In this document: one piece after another, positions 22,936-33,407 of the stretch | Numbering within the stretch: the stretch's first letter is position 1 | Layout of the letters: each line of letters starts with the position of its first letter | From: Littorina saxatilis | Lineage: Eukaryota > Mollusca > Gastropoda > Littorinimorpha > Littorinidae | Assembly (NCBI RefSeq): GCF_037325665.1 | Contig: NC_090248.1 | Location: 13,811,252 to 13,875,251 of the forward strand | Length of the DNA: 64,000 bases | Direction: 5' to 3' | Translations under genes and position numbers: made by a program | Notes under the pieces: generated by a model | The model's input: the letters and a program-made list of their open reading frames with translations, nothing else | The model's database searches: none | What the model was told of the DNA's origin: nothing

Positions 22936-23526
22936 ATGTTTACAAGTTGTGCGGTGGTCGGGCACTCTTTCACGTGGAGGTTTCAGCGATTTGTGAACAC
23001 AGATGAGGGGGTGCGGCCAGATTTAGGTTTTGATGGTTTTGAGCAGATATTCGATGGGAGAGGGGGCCGAAAAATAAGCGACGTTGAATCAATGCTAGAA
23101 CAGAACAGGGCCATTTTCACCCGGAAAAAATGGGGAGTGATAGTGCTAATGGTGGGGGACAATAATATTGTTCCCGGAACGACACCGAATAAAGTGTTTC
23201 GTGAGCTGTGGCATCTGTGTGTGAGGGTGCAAACATTGGCAAACTCAGTAGTGGTGGTGTCAGGGATGACACAGAGATACAGTGGCTGGGGGGGTTTCAA
23301 TGACATAGCCAGGGAGGTGAATAGGCTTCTTCATCAACAGCTGAAAACGGCACACAGGATAGTGGGTTTGTTCCCCCACTACGTGGCTTTCCCTCCAGCA
23401 GAGAAGTTTGCTCAGTATCAGAAACATTTTTTAGCAGATGGGATTCATCTGTCAGGGTCGGGGCACATGCTACTGTACAGAGCACTGAGAAAAGTTCTGT
23501 TGGACAGTCGGCATATAGACCAATGA
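22936..23526 (+). CDS. SGNH-hydrolase-like ORF of the DIRS/Ngaro-like element
   Basis: 196 residues. An N-terminal block with VVGHSF (residues 7-12) stands where GDS-type hydrolases have their first block. LMVGDNNI (about residue 75) fits the G-x-N-type block, and DGIHLSGSGH near residue 170 fits the D-x-x-H block. Ngaro-type elements of animals are known to carry SGNH hydrolase domains of unknown role, perhaps in lipid or membrane interaction. The ORF starts 417 bp after A1 and lies 660 bp before the recombinase ORF, on the same strand. Confidence 0.7.
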   Translation: MFTSCAVVGHSFTWRFQRFVNTDEGVRPDLGFDGFEQIFDGRGGRKISDVESMLEQNRAIFTRKKWGVIVLMVGDNNIVPGTTPNKVFRELWHLCVRVQTLANSVVVVSGMTQRYSGWGGFNDIAREVNRLLHQQLKTAHRIVGLFPHYVAFPPAEKFAQYQKHFLADGIHLSGSGHMLLYRALRKVLLDSRHIDQ

Positions 23527-23590
23527 GGTAAGAAGGTGTTGTGGTTGTTCAGCGGGTGAGAGGGAAGTGGGGGCTAATAGTGATAGCCGG

Positions 23591-24115
23591 TATCCTCTCG
23601 TGCTGATGGCAGAACCACAATAGGGGTAGATGCAGCACGGACGGGGTACCAAGGTTTATTCCCAGACTGAAGTGGTTGGGTTCTACCGAAGACGCCAGAC
23701 GCAGAGCTTTGATGCCGGGAGTGGAATAGGATGGGGTATCCTTTCCAGCTTTTGGAGTGACGTCATTGTTGGTTCTGGTTTGGTAGAACCGGTTGTGACT
23801 TCATGGGGAATGTGTATTGGTACAGCCCGTGCTGCATGATCAGATTGACAGTGTTTTCTTAGGTGTACTCTCGTGCTGAGGGCAGAACCACAATAGGAGT
23901 GTAGATGCAGCACGAACGGGGTACCAAGGTTTATTCCCAGACTGAAGTGGTTGGGTTCTACCGAAGACGCCAGACGCAGAGCTTTGATGCCGGGAGTGGA
24001 ATAGGAGGGAATATCCTTTCCAGCTTCTGGAGTGACGTCATTGTTGGTTCTGGTTTGGTAGAACCGGTTGTGACTTCATGGGGAATGTTTTATTGGTACA
24101 GCCCGTGCTGCATAT
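23591..24115 (+). repeat. Two tandem copies of a ~275-bp internal repeat
   Basis: 23,591-23,840 and 23,866-24,115 share 'gcagaaccacaatagg' through 'gcccgtgctgcat' with few differences. They lie between the two ORFs of the retroelement and may hold a promoter for the second ORF; that is inference. Confidence 0.9.
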
Positions 24116-24116
24116 A

Positions 24117-24120
<4 letters not shown>

Positions 24121-24164
<44 letters not shown>
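24121..24164 (+). repeat. Poly-A run
   Basis: 44 A residues, just upstream of the recombinase ORF inside the retroelement. This is an unusual position for a retroelement tail. Confidence 0.97.
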
Positions 24165-24166
<2 letters not shown>

Positions 24167-24188
24167 GGCCCCTGATGCTTAGTGGCCT

Positions 24189-25436
24189 TTGAAATGTTTC
24201 AGGATGTCGAAGCGTCCAACCAAGCGACCGGGGCGTCCCTCAAAGCAGCCCCCGAAGAGGTTTCGAGACGAGGAGGCTGAAGGAGAGGACGAAATGGGCG
24301 TGAAGGAGTCGCTAACCCAGCTCCTTGCTGAGCAGAAGGCCCTGAGGAAGGAGATTGCGGAGATTCGGGCCGCCAAGACGCCGGCGCCTGAGGCATCGCC
24401 CGCAGGATCGACCACCTCTACGGGTGGAAAATCCAACTCAGGCATGGCTGGGCACTCTGGACACTCCGATGACGAGGTTCCGGCAATTGTGTCCACATGC
24501 AGAGCCACTTCCGGTTGGGATTTCACCTCTGCCAGAACAATTGGGGGGGATAGGCGACTAGGAGAGCTGTTGACAGCCTCGTACGCCAAAGGGACACAAC
24601 AAGCATATAGAAGGACCTGGGTGAGCGTGACTAGTTTTTTGAAACAGAGAGGGTTTTCTACTTCCTTGCCAATGAGCACTGCAGCGGTGTGTCTGTACAT
24701 TGGTTCGTTGCATGAGGAAGGGAAGGCGGCTTCAACGGTGATGTCCGCAGTTTCAGCAATCAGTTGCGTCCATAAATTGAATGGGTTAGGGGATCCCACT
24801 ATTGATTATACTGTCAAAAGACTACTGCAGGGGTGCAAAAGGGTGGGTGACAAAGGGAAGGATACAAGGTTGCCCATTACTGTCCCTATCCTTAACTCAA
24901 TTATGGAGAAGAGCGAGGTGGCCATTGGGGAGAACTACGAGAAGATACGTTTCCGGGCTATGTGCACCTTGGCCTTTCACTCATTATTGCGGGTGGGGGA
25001 AATGGCGGTATCCCGGGAACCAGAAAACGTATTGCATAGGGGAGATGTCCGACTGGACGGACAGGCATTGACCATAACGTTCCGCAATTTCAAATCTAGC
25101 GCAAAACCAGTTACCCATACCGTAGAGAAAGCCAAGGCAGGCGTCCCAGGCGCGGTAGAGGCTATGCGGGCCTACATGAGCATTCGTGGGAACGCAACGG
25201 GGCCGTTGTTCCGAGCTATGTCGGGGGCACCCATAACGGCCAGGGAATTCAACGAGCAACTACAGTTGGTTTTCCAATTTTGTGGCCTGCCCAAACAGAA
25301 CTTCAAATCGCATAGCTTTAGGATTGGGGGTGCCTCCCACATGGCTCGGAACGGGGCATCGGACGCTCAAATCCGTCAGGCGGGCAGATGGTCTTCTAAC
25401 GCTTTCTTGTCTTACATCAGGGTGCACAACTGGTAG
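24189..25436 (+). CDS. Tyrosine recombinase ORF of the DIRS/Ngaro-like element
   Basis: 415 residues. A basic, Pro/Lys-rich start is followed by a short coiled coil (about 40-62). A SAM-like core-binding domain follows (about 110-220, 'SYAKGTQQAYRRTWVSV', 'STVMSAVSAISCVHK'). The catalytic domain has the first Arg in HSLLRVGEM (about residue 270), H-x-x-R in HSFRIGG (375-378), and the late Tyr in FLSYIRV (409). This is the integrase type of DIRS elements and Cryptons; the split repeats around it favour DIRS/Ngaro. A second Met (MSKRPTK) lies five residues in. Confidence 0.9.
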   Translation: MKCFRMSKRPTKRPGRPSKQPPKRFRDEEAEGEDEMGVKESLTQLLAEQKALRKEIAEIRAAKTPAPEASPAGSTTSTGGKSNSGMAGHSGHSDDEVPAIVSTCRATSGWDFTSARTIGGDRRLGELLTASYAKGTQQAYRRTWVSVTSFLKQRGFSTSLPMSTAAVCLYIGSLHEEGKAASTVMSAVSAISCVHKLNGLGDPTIDYTVKRLLQGCKRVGDKGKDTRLPITVPILNSIMEKSEVAIGENYEKIRFRAMCTLAFHSLLRVGEMAVSREPENVLHRGDVRLDGQALTITFRNFKSSAKPVTHTVEKAKAGVPGAVEAMRAYMSIRGNATGPLFRAMSGAPITAREFNEQLQLVFQFCGLPKQNFKSHSFRIGGASHMARNGASDAQIRQAGRWSSNAFLSYIRVHNW

Positions 25437-25643
25437 ATCAGGTAAAACGTAGGGCTTCTCTCTGTGTGCAGTGCAACAGAAAGGGGGAGGTCAGGCACAT
25501 GTCTGCGTGCAGTGCAGCAGAACATTAACATGGGATCACAGGTGTGCAGTGCAGCCTGGGATTATAAGAAAGTGTGCAGTGCAACTTTCCGAGAAAGGTC
25601 GATTTTGCTTGGTGGCGGTACCTGATGTGAGTCATCAGGTGGT

Positions 25644-26236
25644 GGCGCGTACCGCCGGATTGGTGGTGAATGACAGACATTATGTATTTAATCGATGTGC
25701 TTTAATTGGGCTAAAACACAATGTTTATTGTTTTTTAGAGTTGCCAATATAAGTTTTTTGATGATGGTCTAATGAGCGGATGCAGAAAGCGGTAGATAAA
25801 GGGAAGTAACCCGGTGACCAGTCTAGTAAAATTTGACAGCTTGTTGGTGAAGCTGGAAACAAGAACAAAAAACAGTAAGCTAATACATAGTGGACAATGC
25901 CATCTATGATGTGTAAGACAATTTTTGTTCTTGGTGAATTTATGCAAATGTACAACCCAATGTATATGATTATGTCAATCATAGTTTTTGTGGAATTTAT
26001 GAAAATATTCCACTGATTTTGTATGCATTATCTGCGCTGAAAATGAACGACCTGTGGTGTCGACCAATAAACATTTTCAGCGTAAACTGGCAATGAACGT
26101 TTCATGTGGTTGTGGTGGTGACTGTGGCGCTGGCTGGCGCTGGCTGATTGTCCGGTTTCGGAAAACTTTTTATCTTAAATTCTTGTCTATCCTCGCACAT
26201 CTGAACATGCAAAAATGATTTTATGCACAGCATAAA
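25644..26236 (+). repeat. Split direct repeat B1
   Basis: 593 bp matched by B2 at 26,471-27,063 (offset 827), apparently without differences. It ends in 'gcacagcataaa' where A2 begins. Confidence 0.93.
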
Positions 26237-26429
26237 TGATATTTTTGGGTGTGAAGAGAAGCGAGATTGTGGTGTATAGACGGTGCCAGAGCACAGGTCA
26301 TATGCATAACTAATGAGCGGAATGCCGTCTTCCCATTGGCCAGCCGGCCCAAGATCAGTCTCTCTGCCATTTCTGCATCTGCGGTAGCCAGTGCCAGACG
26401 TCCCAAACAACTGTGCGAAAATTTTCAAC
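26234..26429 (+). repeat. Split direct repeat A2
   Basis: Same 196 bp as A1 (offset 3,910). The 3-base overlap 'aaa' with the end of B1 marks the probable recombination core. Confidence 0.93.
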
Positions 26430-26470
26430 CCCACCGCCATCCCCTTACTCCACCATAACGTAGTTGTGTG

Positions 26471-27063
26471 GGCGCGTACCGCCGGATTGGTGGTGAATGA
26501 CAGACATTATGTATTTAATCGATGTGCTTTAATTGGGCTAAAACACAATGTTTATTGTTTTTTAGAGTTGCCAATATAAGTTTTTTGATGATGGTCTAAT
26601 GAGCGGATGCAGAAAGCGGTAGATAAAGGGAAGTAACCCGGTGACCAGTCTAGTAAAATTTGACAGCTTGTTGGTGAAGCTGGAAACAAGAACAAAAAAC
26701 AGTAAGCTAATACATAGTGGACAATGCCATCTATGATGTGTAAGACAATTTTTGTTCTTGGTGAATTTATGCAAATGTACAACCCAATGTATATGATTAT
26801 GTCAATCATAGTTTTTGTGGAATTTATGAAAATATTCCACTGATTTTGTATGCATTATCTGCGCTGAAAATGAACGACCTGTGGTGTCGACCAATAAACA
26901 TTTTCAGCGTAAACTGGCAATGAACGTTTCATGTGGTTGTGGTGGTGACTGTGGCGCTGGCTGGCGCTGGCTGATTGTCCGGTTTCGGAAAACTTTTTAT
27001 CTTAAATTCTTGTCTATCCTCGCACATCTGAACATGCAAAAATGATTTTATGCACAGCATAAA
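26471..27063 (+). repeat. Split direct repeat B2, right end
   Basis: Right terminal copy of B. It is preceded by a 41-bp unique spacer after A2 and followed by AT-rich flank. Confidence 0.93.
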
Positions 27064-27137
27064 AATAATTTGTGCAATAACCAGAAGTTACTGTAAATGG
27101 TCAGACGTGTTCCTTTTTAGTTTAAATTTCTTTTCGT

Positions 27138-27206
27138 GTGTGTGTGTGTGTGTGTGAATATATATAGAATAGAATAGAATAGAATAGAATAGAATAGAAT
27201 AGAATA
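27138..27206. repeat. (GT)n and (AGAAT)n
   Basis: GT run followed by nine or so AGAAT units. On the minus strand the (ATTCT)n is the microsatellite tail of the LINE that ends here. Confidence 0.9.
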
Positions 27207-27231
27207 TATTTTATTGTCGGAACCAAATTGG

Positions 27232-28665
27232 TTATTGACACAAAGAGCGATTAAAACAATCTGAAATAAACTTTCCTAGACGAATTTGTATTCTGTCTTT
27301 GCAAAATACTTCACTAGGTTTATTGTTGGAATACTTTATATCTATATTTGATAGATCCTTTATAAAATCATTTCGCAGTTCAGTGAACTTTTGACATCCG
27401 TCTAGGAAGTGAATTTCATCTTCAATAATGTTACATTTATTACATAAACGATTTTCTCTTGGTATGTTATTATGTCTTCCAGTTTCAATTTTTAAAGAGT
27501 GTGTACTTGTCCTTAATTTACTCAGTAAATGTCTATGCTTGATATTCGTAATGCTTATAAGGTATGGCTGAACTTCGTATGTCTTGCTTACAGAGGAATA
27601 AAATTTCAGCCTTGGACGACCTTCACATTTAATTTTCTCCCAAAACTTTATGTAGTTAATCCTTAACTTTTCTTGTATGGCGTTTTGTAGTTTACCGATG
27701 TCAAATGTATATTGATTAAGCCATACATGTTTAAAACCTATTTTGTACAAAAGCTCTTTGATGAAAGTTAGCCACGGATTTTTTGGCGCTTGGTTTAACA
27801 TTTCTTCATATATTTGATGAATAAGTGATTTATTCTCCGTTTTCAAAATATGTGCCCAATACGATATGCTTTGTGATAACATGTTTAGTCCTAAAGGAAA
27901 TCTTCCTATTTCTGCTAAAACTGGAATCCACATGGCTTTTTTGTGCACACCAAGAATAAATCTACAAAATTTAACATGGACAGATTCGTGAAGACATTCA
28001 TTCGAAATACATCTTTTAAAAAAGTTTTCAATGTCATTGGTATCGTTTTTGCTCGTGAACATGTAAGGGAACCAAATTTCTGCTCCATATGTTAAAATGG
28101 GGTTAACCAATGAATCAAATAAATGAAATATTGCATCAATTTGCACATTTTCATTTCTAAATGTTTTTCGAAGAGAATATGCTGCTTTATTTCCTTGTTT
28201 ACTTAAATGTTCTTGCGCCAAAGTTAGTTTACCATTTTGATTAAATATCATGCCTAAATATTTGTATTGGTCGGTTGTTTTGATTATATTTTCACCGCAT
28301 TTGAATATTGTCCTTATTTTGGGGGTTATTTTGCAAAAAACCACCATCTGAGTTTTATCTTTATTAATTTCTAATCCCCATTTATGACAATACATGTCTA
28401 AATAATCCAATTTTTGTTGTATGCCCACCTTTGTCTTTGATAACATAACCATGTCATCGGCATATAATAAACATGATATTTTATCGTTTGAGCTAATTTT
28501 GATAGAAGGTGAATCAAAATCTGGCATATCTTTAACTATGTCATTTATAAATATATTAAGCAAAGTTGGACTGAGGGTATTTCCTTGATGTACTCCCTTT
28601 TTAACTGTTATGTCATGGGAATATCCATTTATCATTTGTGTGCACACAGTTGTATTGTTGTACAT
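27232..28665 (-). pseudogene. LINE ORF2, reverse transcriptase C-terminal part and knuckle
   Basis: 477-residue open stretch. It begins in the palm with KKGVHQGNTLSPTLLNIFIN (residues 22-41) and the catalytic YADD at 68-71. RT block 'WGLEINKDKTQMVVF' follows at about 93, then a thumb and a long C-terminal domain ending in LCNKCNIIEDEIHFLDGC, a C-x2-C-x8-H-x4-C knuckle. In frame with the upstream piece apart from a single TGA at 28,733-28,735, where related elements have Trp (FDNVWH). Confidence 0.9.
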
Positions 28666-28734
28666 GTTTTCTATTATTTTATAACATTTTCCTCTGATTC
28701 CAACCTTACGTAACTTAAATAACAGGGCTTCATG

Positions 28735-29445
28735 TCAAACATTATCAAACGCGTTTTGGAAATCAACAAAACAAGCATAAAGTCTTCCATTTTTTACCTT
28801 TATAATATCATCTACTATTTTCTTTAAAATTAATATTTGATCGCTAGTTCTGTATCCTTTACGAAATCCTGCTTGTTCTTTTATCAAAATGTTGTTTTTT
28901 TCAAGGTATTGTGCCATTCTTGAATTTATTATTTTGCAAAATAATTTACTTAAATTGCTACTTAAGGTTATACCTCTATAGTTTCCTGGATCTATTGGGT
29001 CTCCCTTTTTATATATTGCTACACTTATTCCAGTTTTCCATTCTTTAGGATAGTTTCCAGTTTTCAAAATCATATTAAAAATATCTTTTAATATTTTGAT
29101 AGTGTGATTTAGACTAGCCTTTATGATTTCATTAGTAATTTTATCTTTACCTGGCGATTTCTTTGGTTTTAGTAATTTGCATTCTTGTCTTATTTCTTTT
29201 TCTGTTATTGGATCGTCTAACATAGGTATATTATCATTATTTTCCATTTTACTTAGTTCTTCTGCAATTGTTTTCTTTCTTTCTTCTGTGACTTTAGTTT
29301 CCATGCTTATTAATTTTTCTAAATGATTCATCCATTTCATTGGATTTACTGTATATGTTGTGTTATTGTTACCGTCTCCCATAGATCTTAACTCTTTCAA
29401 TGTTTTCCATAGTTCATTGGGGTCGTTGTTGAAATCATTATTCAA
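28735..29445 (-). pseudogene. LINE ORF2, reverse transcriptase N-terminal part
   Basis: 236 residues with PKKSPGKDKITNEIIK, VAIYKKGDPIDPGNYRGITL, EQAGFRKGYRTSDQI, and ACFVDFQNAFDNV containing the first catalytic Asp. These are RT blocks 1-4 of non-LTR elements. Sequence upstream to about 29,640 continues the ORF2 linker (RRPYDKNLCQKYYAIRKRY) in another frame. Confidence 0.9.
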
Positions 29446-29579
29446 TTTTGTTACTAGTTTATTCTTTAAAATATTTTTCTTTTTCTTTATGTTTGAGTTA
29501 TATCTTTTTCGTATAGCGTAATATTTTTGACATAAGTTTTTATCATAAGGGCGTCTATTTAATGCATTTAATAACGATT

Positions 29580-31171
29580 TTAATTCTCTTCTCTGTAAAT
29601 AGCATTCTTTGTCAAACCACCTTTTGTTTTTCTTTTTTCGATTGTGTTTACTTTTTTTGATGATCTTTCTGCAGTAATATTTCCATTATTATGTTTTATT
29701 CTATCAATATCAGCTAATTGTATGAGTTTTAATTTGTTTTTCATATCTTGCGTGTCAAGATATCTTTTGAAAATATCTTCAGATTTACAATCCCATTGAT
29801 ATTTTTCGGTTATGATTTCTTCATCATTTTTGGAAAAACTGTTATATTTGTTTCGTTCTGTTGATTTGTTGTTGTTAATAGTTGTATCAATAAATGGTAT
29901 TTGAATTTTCATTTCCAATGGAAAGTGATCTGAGTATATTTGTAAGTTATGTACTTTCATGTAAATTACCTCTTTGAGTATTTCTTGTGAACATATGAAG
30001 TAGTCAACTACACTACATCCGTGTGGTGTATAACACGTATAGCGACCATTTATATCACCAAGAGCTCTCCCATTCAGTATATTCATGTTATGTTGGGCGG
30101 GGATATAGCTCAGTTGGTAGCGCGCTGGATTTGTATTCAGTTGGCCGCTGTCAGCGTGAGTTCGATCCCAGGTTCGGCGGAAATTTATTTCAGAGTCAAC
30201 TTTGTGTGCAGACTCTCTTCGGTGTCCGAATCCTCCCCCCGTGTACACTACATTGGGTGTGCACGTTAAAGATCCCACGATTGACAAAAGGGTCTTTCCT
30301 GGCAACATTGCTTAGACACAGTTAATAATTGTCTACCTATACCCGTGTGACTTGGAATAATAGGCCGTGAAAGGTAAATATGCGCCGAAATGGCTGCAAT
30401 CTACTGGCCGTATAAAATTTCATCTCACACGGCATCACTGCAGAGCGCCTAGAACTGTACCCACGGAATATGCGCGATATAAGCGTCATTGATTGATTGA
30501 TTGATTGATTATGTAAACATAAGTCGATTAACCTTCTACCATACTTTTGAACGACTTTGTCTGACGAGTGCCTATTTAAGTTAGTAAAGTTTTCATAAGG
30601 GTACTTGAATACATCATTGTCAGAAGGAATATAGTCTTGGAGATCACCAGTTCTTGAGTTAAAATCACCACATAGTGTGACGGAGCCTTTCGACGATAAT
30701 TCTTCTAAGTCTTCTTCAAGTTTGTCCCACACTTTTGATGTGAATTCTCTTCCAAATGAAGACGTCTCAGGTGGTATATATGCACAGCCTATGAACAAAT
30801 CTGCTCCTCTAGTATTCTTGTTTTTGATTTGTAACCACACAATGTCACAATTACTTCTTGGTAATATATGGTAATTTTTTGTTGTAAATGTTCTTTAATA
30901 AATAGACTGATTCCTCCTGATGCACTTGTGGCTTTTATTTTATTTTTGGTCTTATGAAATGTTGTCCCCTACCAAACCCAGTGATGTAAATATTGTCCTT
31001 ATTTTCTTTATCAAGATGAGTTTCTTCTATAAAAACTATGTCGTATTTATTCATGTATTGTTGGATATCTTGTTCGTTCAGCTTGTGTACAATCTCTCCC
31101 TGTATTTTTTCTTTTACCCCTTTAAGGTTCCACGACAAAATTTTAATAGATGAACAATATTTTTCAAACAT
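29580..31171 (-). pseudogene. LINE ORF2, APE endonuclease part (split by a SINE)
   Basis: Starts MFEKYCSSIKILSWNLKGV, the usual APE opening with the metal-binding Asn. YDIVFIEETHL (catalytic-type Glu), VTLCGDFNSRTG (GDFN), and after the SINE GCSVVDYFICS and YSDHFPL (SDH motif) follow in order. There is a frame change near 30,930 and another near 29,640. The SINE sits exactly between RRLIDLCLHN and MNILNGRALGD. Confidence 0.88.
30094..30508 (+). mobile_element. Modular tRNA-SINE, family 2, 'TAGCTCAGTTGG' head
   Basis: A box TAGCTCAGTTGG and B box GAGTTCGATCC in a tRNA-like head, then the family-2 body ('gtgcacgttaaagatc', 'gtgacttggaataatagg'), one tail module and (GATT)n. Target duplication TTATGT at 30,088-30,093 and 30,509-30,514. 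Inserted in the LINE endonuclease, antisense to it. Confidence 0.92.
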
Positions 31172-31278
31172 AACTAAAATAACTAGAATGAAATATAAAC
31201 AATGAATTTGTTAATTTCAGTTTCGACAATGAAGCTGTTTGGTTCTGTTTCTTGTCGTGTTGGTCCGTACTTGATATC

Positions 31279-32230
31279 TCATGTTTGGTCGAAGTAAGGA
31301 GAGTATGATGTGAAAGAACTTGGGTGGTTAAACCATCCTCTCCTTGTCGGTGGATAGTTTCTCTTCCATCCTTGACTCCTCATTGGGGGGTGACTTCCTT
31401 GGTCCTGTCTCCGTGTGTTGCTGTAGCGCTCATTCATTGAGGGGTGACTTCTTTGGTCATGTCTCCATGTGTTGTTATAGCGCTCATTCATTTGGGGGTG
31501 ACTTCTTTGGTCATGTCTCCATGTGTTGTTGTAGCGCTCATTCATTTGGGGGTGACTTCTTTGATCATGTCTCCATGTGTTGTTGTAGCGCTCATTCATT
31601 TGGGGGTGACTTCTTTGGTCATGTCTCCATGTGTTGTTGTAGCGCTCATTCATTTGGGGGTGACTTCTTTGATCATGTCTCCATGCATTGTTGAAGCTCT
31701 CATTTCGTTTGCCTTTTTTCCCTTGAGTCTTCCATAGAAGGCCTTCGAGATGGTTTCCTAAGGTCTTCGCGAGGTGTCCGGTTCCTTTCAAGGCTGGGTA
31801 CGTGTACTCCATCTCGTGAAAATGCGTAGAAGTCTTCGTAGGACACAAACGAGACACTTTTGTCTTCCTGATATTCGGCGATTGCGTTCAGAACGTCACG
31901 TTTTGAATTTAGTTCTTCTTTGCTTGTTGGCGCCACTTTGCTGATGACTATTTTGCTGGAGGGGAAAGTGTCTTTGGTATTTTTGATCAGTTTTTGCATC
32001 TTTGCAGCGGCTTTTTGTCCCGAGTTTATCCTGATGTCGTTTAGACCCGTGTGGAAAACGAATGCTTCAGGCTTTTGTCTTGTGTTTTTCATTTCTATCT
32101 CCGCTTCTTCGATATTTCCCGCTTTTTTTCCCGTTCACACGCATGCCGTGTTGCTTTCCCAGTCGTTCTTAGTCGATGTCTTTCAGGATACTGTCGTGAA
32201 TGATGATCACGGATGGTAATTCAGAGTCCC
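31279..32230 (-). pseudogene. LINE ORF1 C-terminal part: SGNH hydrolase and 18-residue repeats
   Basis: The SGNH domain begins with SVIIIHDSILKDID (nucleophile Ser in H-D-S, usually G-D-S) and is broken by a stop after DID. It continues as FVFHTGLNDIRINSG (G-x-N-D block) and ends RDGVHVPSLERN (D-x-x-H block near 31,800). A frame change leads into six 54-bp units encoding MNERYNNTWRHDQRSHPQ-type repeats at about 31,375-31,700, then a short tail to a stop at 31,279. The role of the repeats is unknown; their Arg/His/Asn-rich content would suit RNA binding. Confidence 0.8.
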
Positions 32231-32480
32231 CTTCGTCTTCTTCCTTTTCTTCCTCTTCTGACGATGATGTTTCAGTTTCAGTAACCGAGAATGGTGAAGA
32301 GAGTGAGTTTTGGAAGCTTGAATTCCTTTCTGCTATTTTCTTCTTTTTTTTCGACTTCGTGACGTCATTTCAAGTTCCTTGACGTCAGAAGATTCATTCG
32401 GCGTCGAGGCTTGTTTGACGTCAGAATCTCGCGTGATTTTTGTTGTTGACGTTTTTTCTCTTTTTCTTCTGGAAACAACT

Positions 32481-33407
32481 TCAACAGAAGATTGTTTTAC
32501 CTTGCTGGTGGATGTGTTTGGAATTTTTATCAGACGTAGGTGTTTTCAAAATTTCTGAAAAACTTGCCTGCATTACGTTCTTCTTTTGCTCCGTTTCTCG
32601 CTCTTTCTCACGTGTGGTTGTCATGGTTCGATGTAGCTCGTGCATGTCTTCCCTGGTTTTCATTTCGCTCTTTTCTAGGCGTTCTGCCAGGTTAGTGATC
32701 GCGCTCTCCAACAATTGCACCATCCCCTTGGTGTCAGAGGTCTCTGCAATCAGCAGCTCCACTGAGTTTCTCAGTGTCTGTCTTTCCCGATCGTCTGGGA
32801 GTTCGCCTTCGTTGTCATGAACTCCGGAGGTCGTCTCCGGCATCAGCGCGTGAACGTCCTCGAAAATTTTCTCGTCGAGATCATCTTGTGCACATGTTTC
32901 ACAAGTAAACTTGCGTTGCTTCCGGACAAATAAACATATTTGGTAAACCGGTAGCTTAGTATCTCTCCACGCTACCTTCGTTTTGCAGTCCGTGCAAGTT
33001 AATGATCTGTCTTTTTCTGATGTCATTGGGTGTTCTTTTTCGACTTCGAGTCCTTGGTTACCGAACGAACTCGCCGTTTCTTTCTCAACTTCTTCGTTGC
33101 TTTGCACAGAACCCACAAATTCTTTTACTAGGATTTCCTCACTGTTTTTGTTGTTGTTGTTTTCCTCTTCTCCTCCGGTCTCAACATTTTCCAACAAACT
33201 AGGATTAGGAATCCCAGCTTGTGCCATAGCGTTGTGTGCTTCCTCAAGCGTGAGGTAGCTCTTGTGGGTAGCTTTAGGATACGAAGTGACGGATTTCGAG
33301 GCTTCGTTCCAATTTGAGAAAATTCCGATTTTTCTACCTCTACTCACAGCATGATATTTTTGTTCTTTCCCGGTTTTATTTCGACCTGAGTATCGTGTAC
33401 GTCCCAT
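32481..33407 (-). pseudogene. LINE ORF1 N-terminal part: hybrid-binding domain, zinc finger, coiled coil
   Basis: 308 residues. Residues about 17-60 (KYHAVSRGRKIGIFSNWNEA, SVTSYPKATHKSYLTLEEA) match the RNase H1 N-terminal RNA/DNA hybrid-binding fold (Cauli_VI type) in every landmark: Y-A-V-x-x-G-R, G-I-(F/Y), W-x-E, the Y-P-x-A block and the L/F-T-x-E-E-A helix. A CTDCK...FTCETC cysteine cluster follows at about 138-173. A Glu/Lys/Arg coiled coil follows at about 225-285. The reading frame ends at 32,481 and continues in other frames. Such a domain fits binding of the element's RNA/cDNA hybrid. Confidence 0.82.

Larger units (their letters stand above)
22324..27063 (+). mobile_element. DIRS/Ngaro-like tyrosine-recombinase retroelement
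   Basis: Layout: A1 (22,324-22,519), internal part, B1 (25,644-26,236), A2 (26,234-26,429), B2 (26,471-27,063). These are the split direct repeats typical of Ngaro/PAT-type DIRS elements, with B1 running directly into A2 as in a circle junction. Parts seen: an SGNH-hydrolase-like ORF, a 275-bp internal tandem duplication, a 44-base A run and a tyrosine-recombinase ORF. I do not see a reverse transcriptase among its parts, so it is best read as an incomplete or non-autonomous copy. Both repeat pairs look identical by eye, so the copy is young. Confidence 0.85.

Noticed and set aside
24189-25436. Crypton DNA transposon
   Set aside because: The recombinase alone would allow it, but the A1-B1-A2-B2 repeats and the accompanying SGNH ORF fit DIRS/Ngaro better.
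30094-30175. tRNA gene
   Set aside because: Pol III boxes are present, but the sequence continues into a SINE body with target duplications; the same holds for every other tRNA-like head in the window.
31344-31737. Plus-strand repeat proteins (GGDFFGHVSMCCCSAHSF repeats)
   Set aside because: They are the antisense of the LINE's 54-bp tandem repeat; the minus-strand frame is the biologically consistent one.
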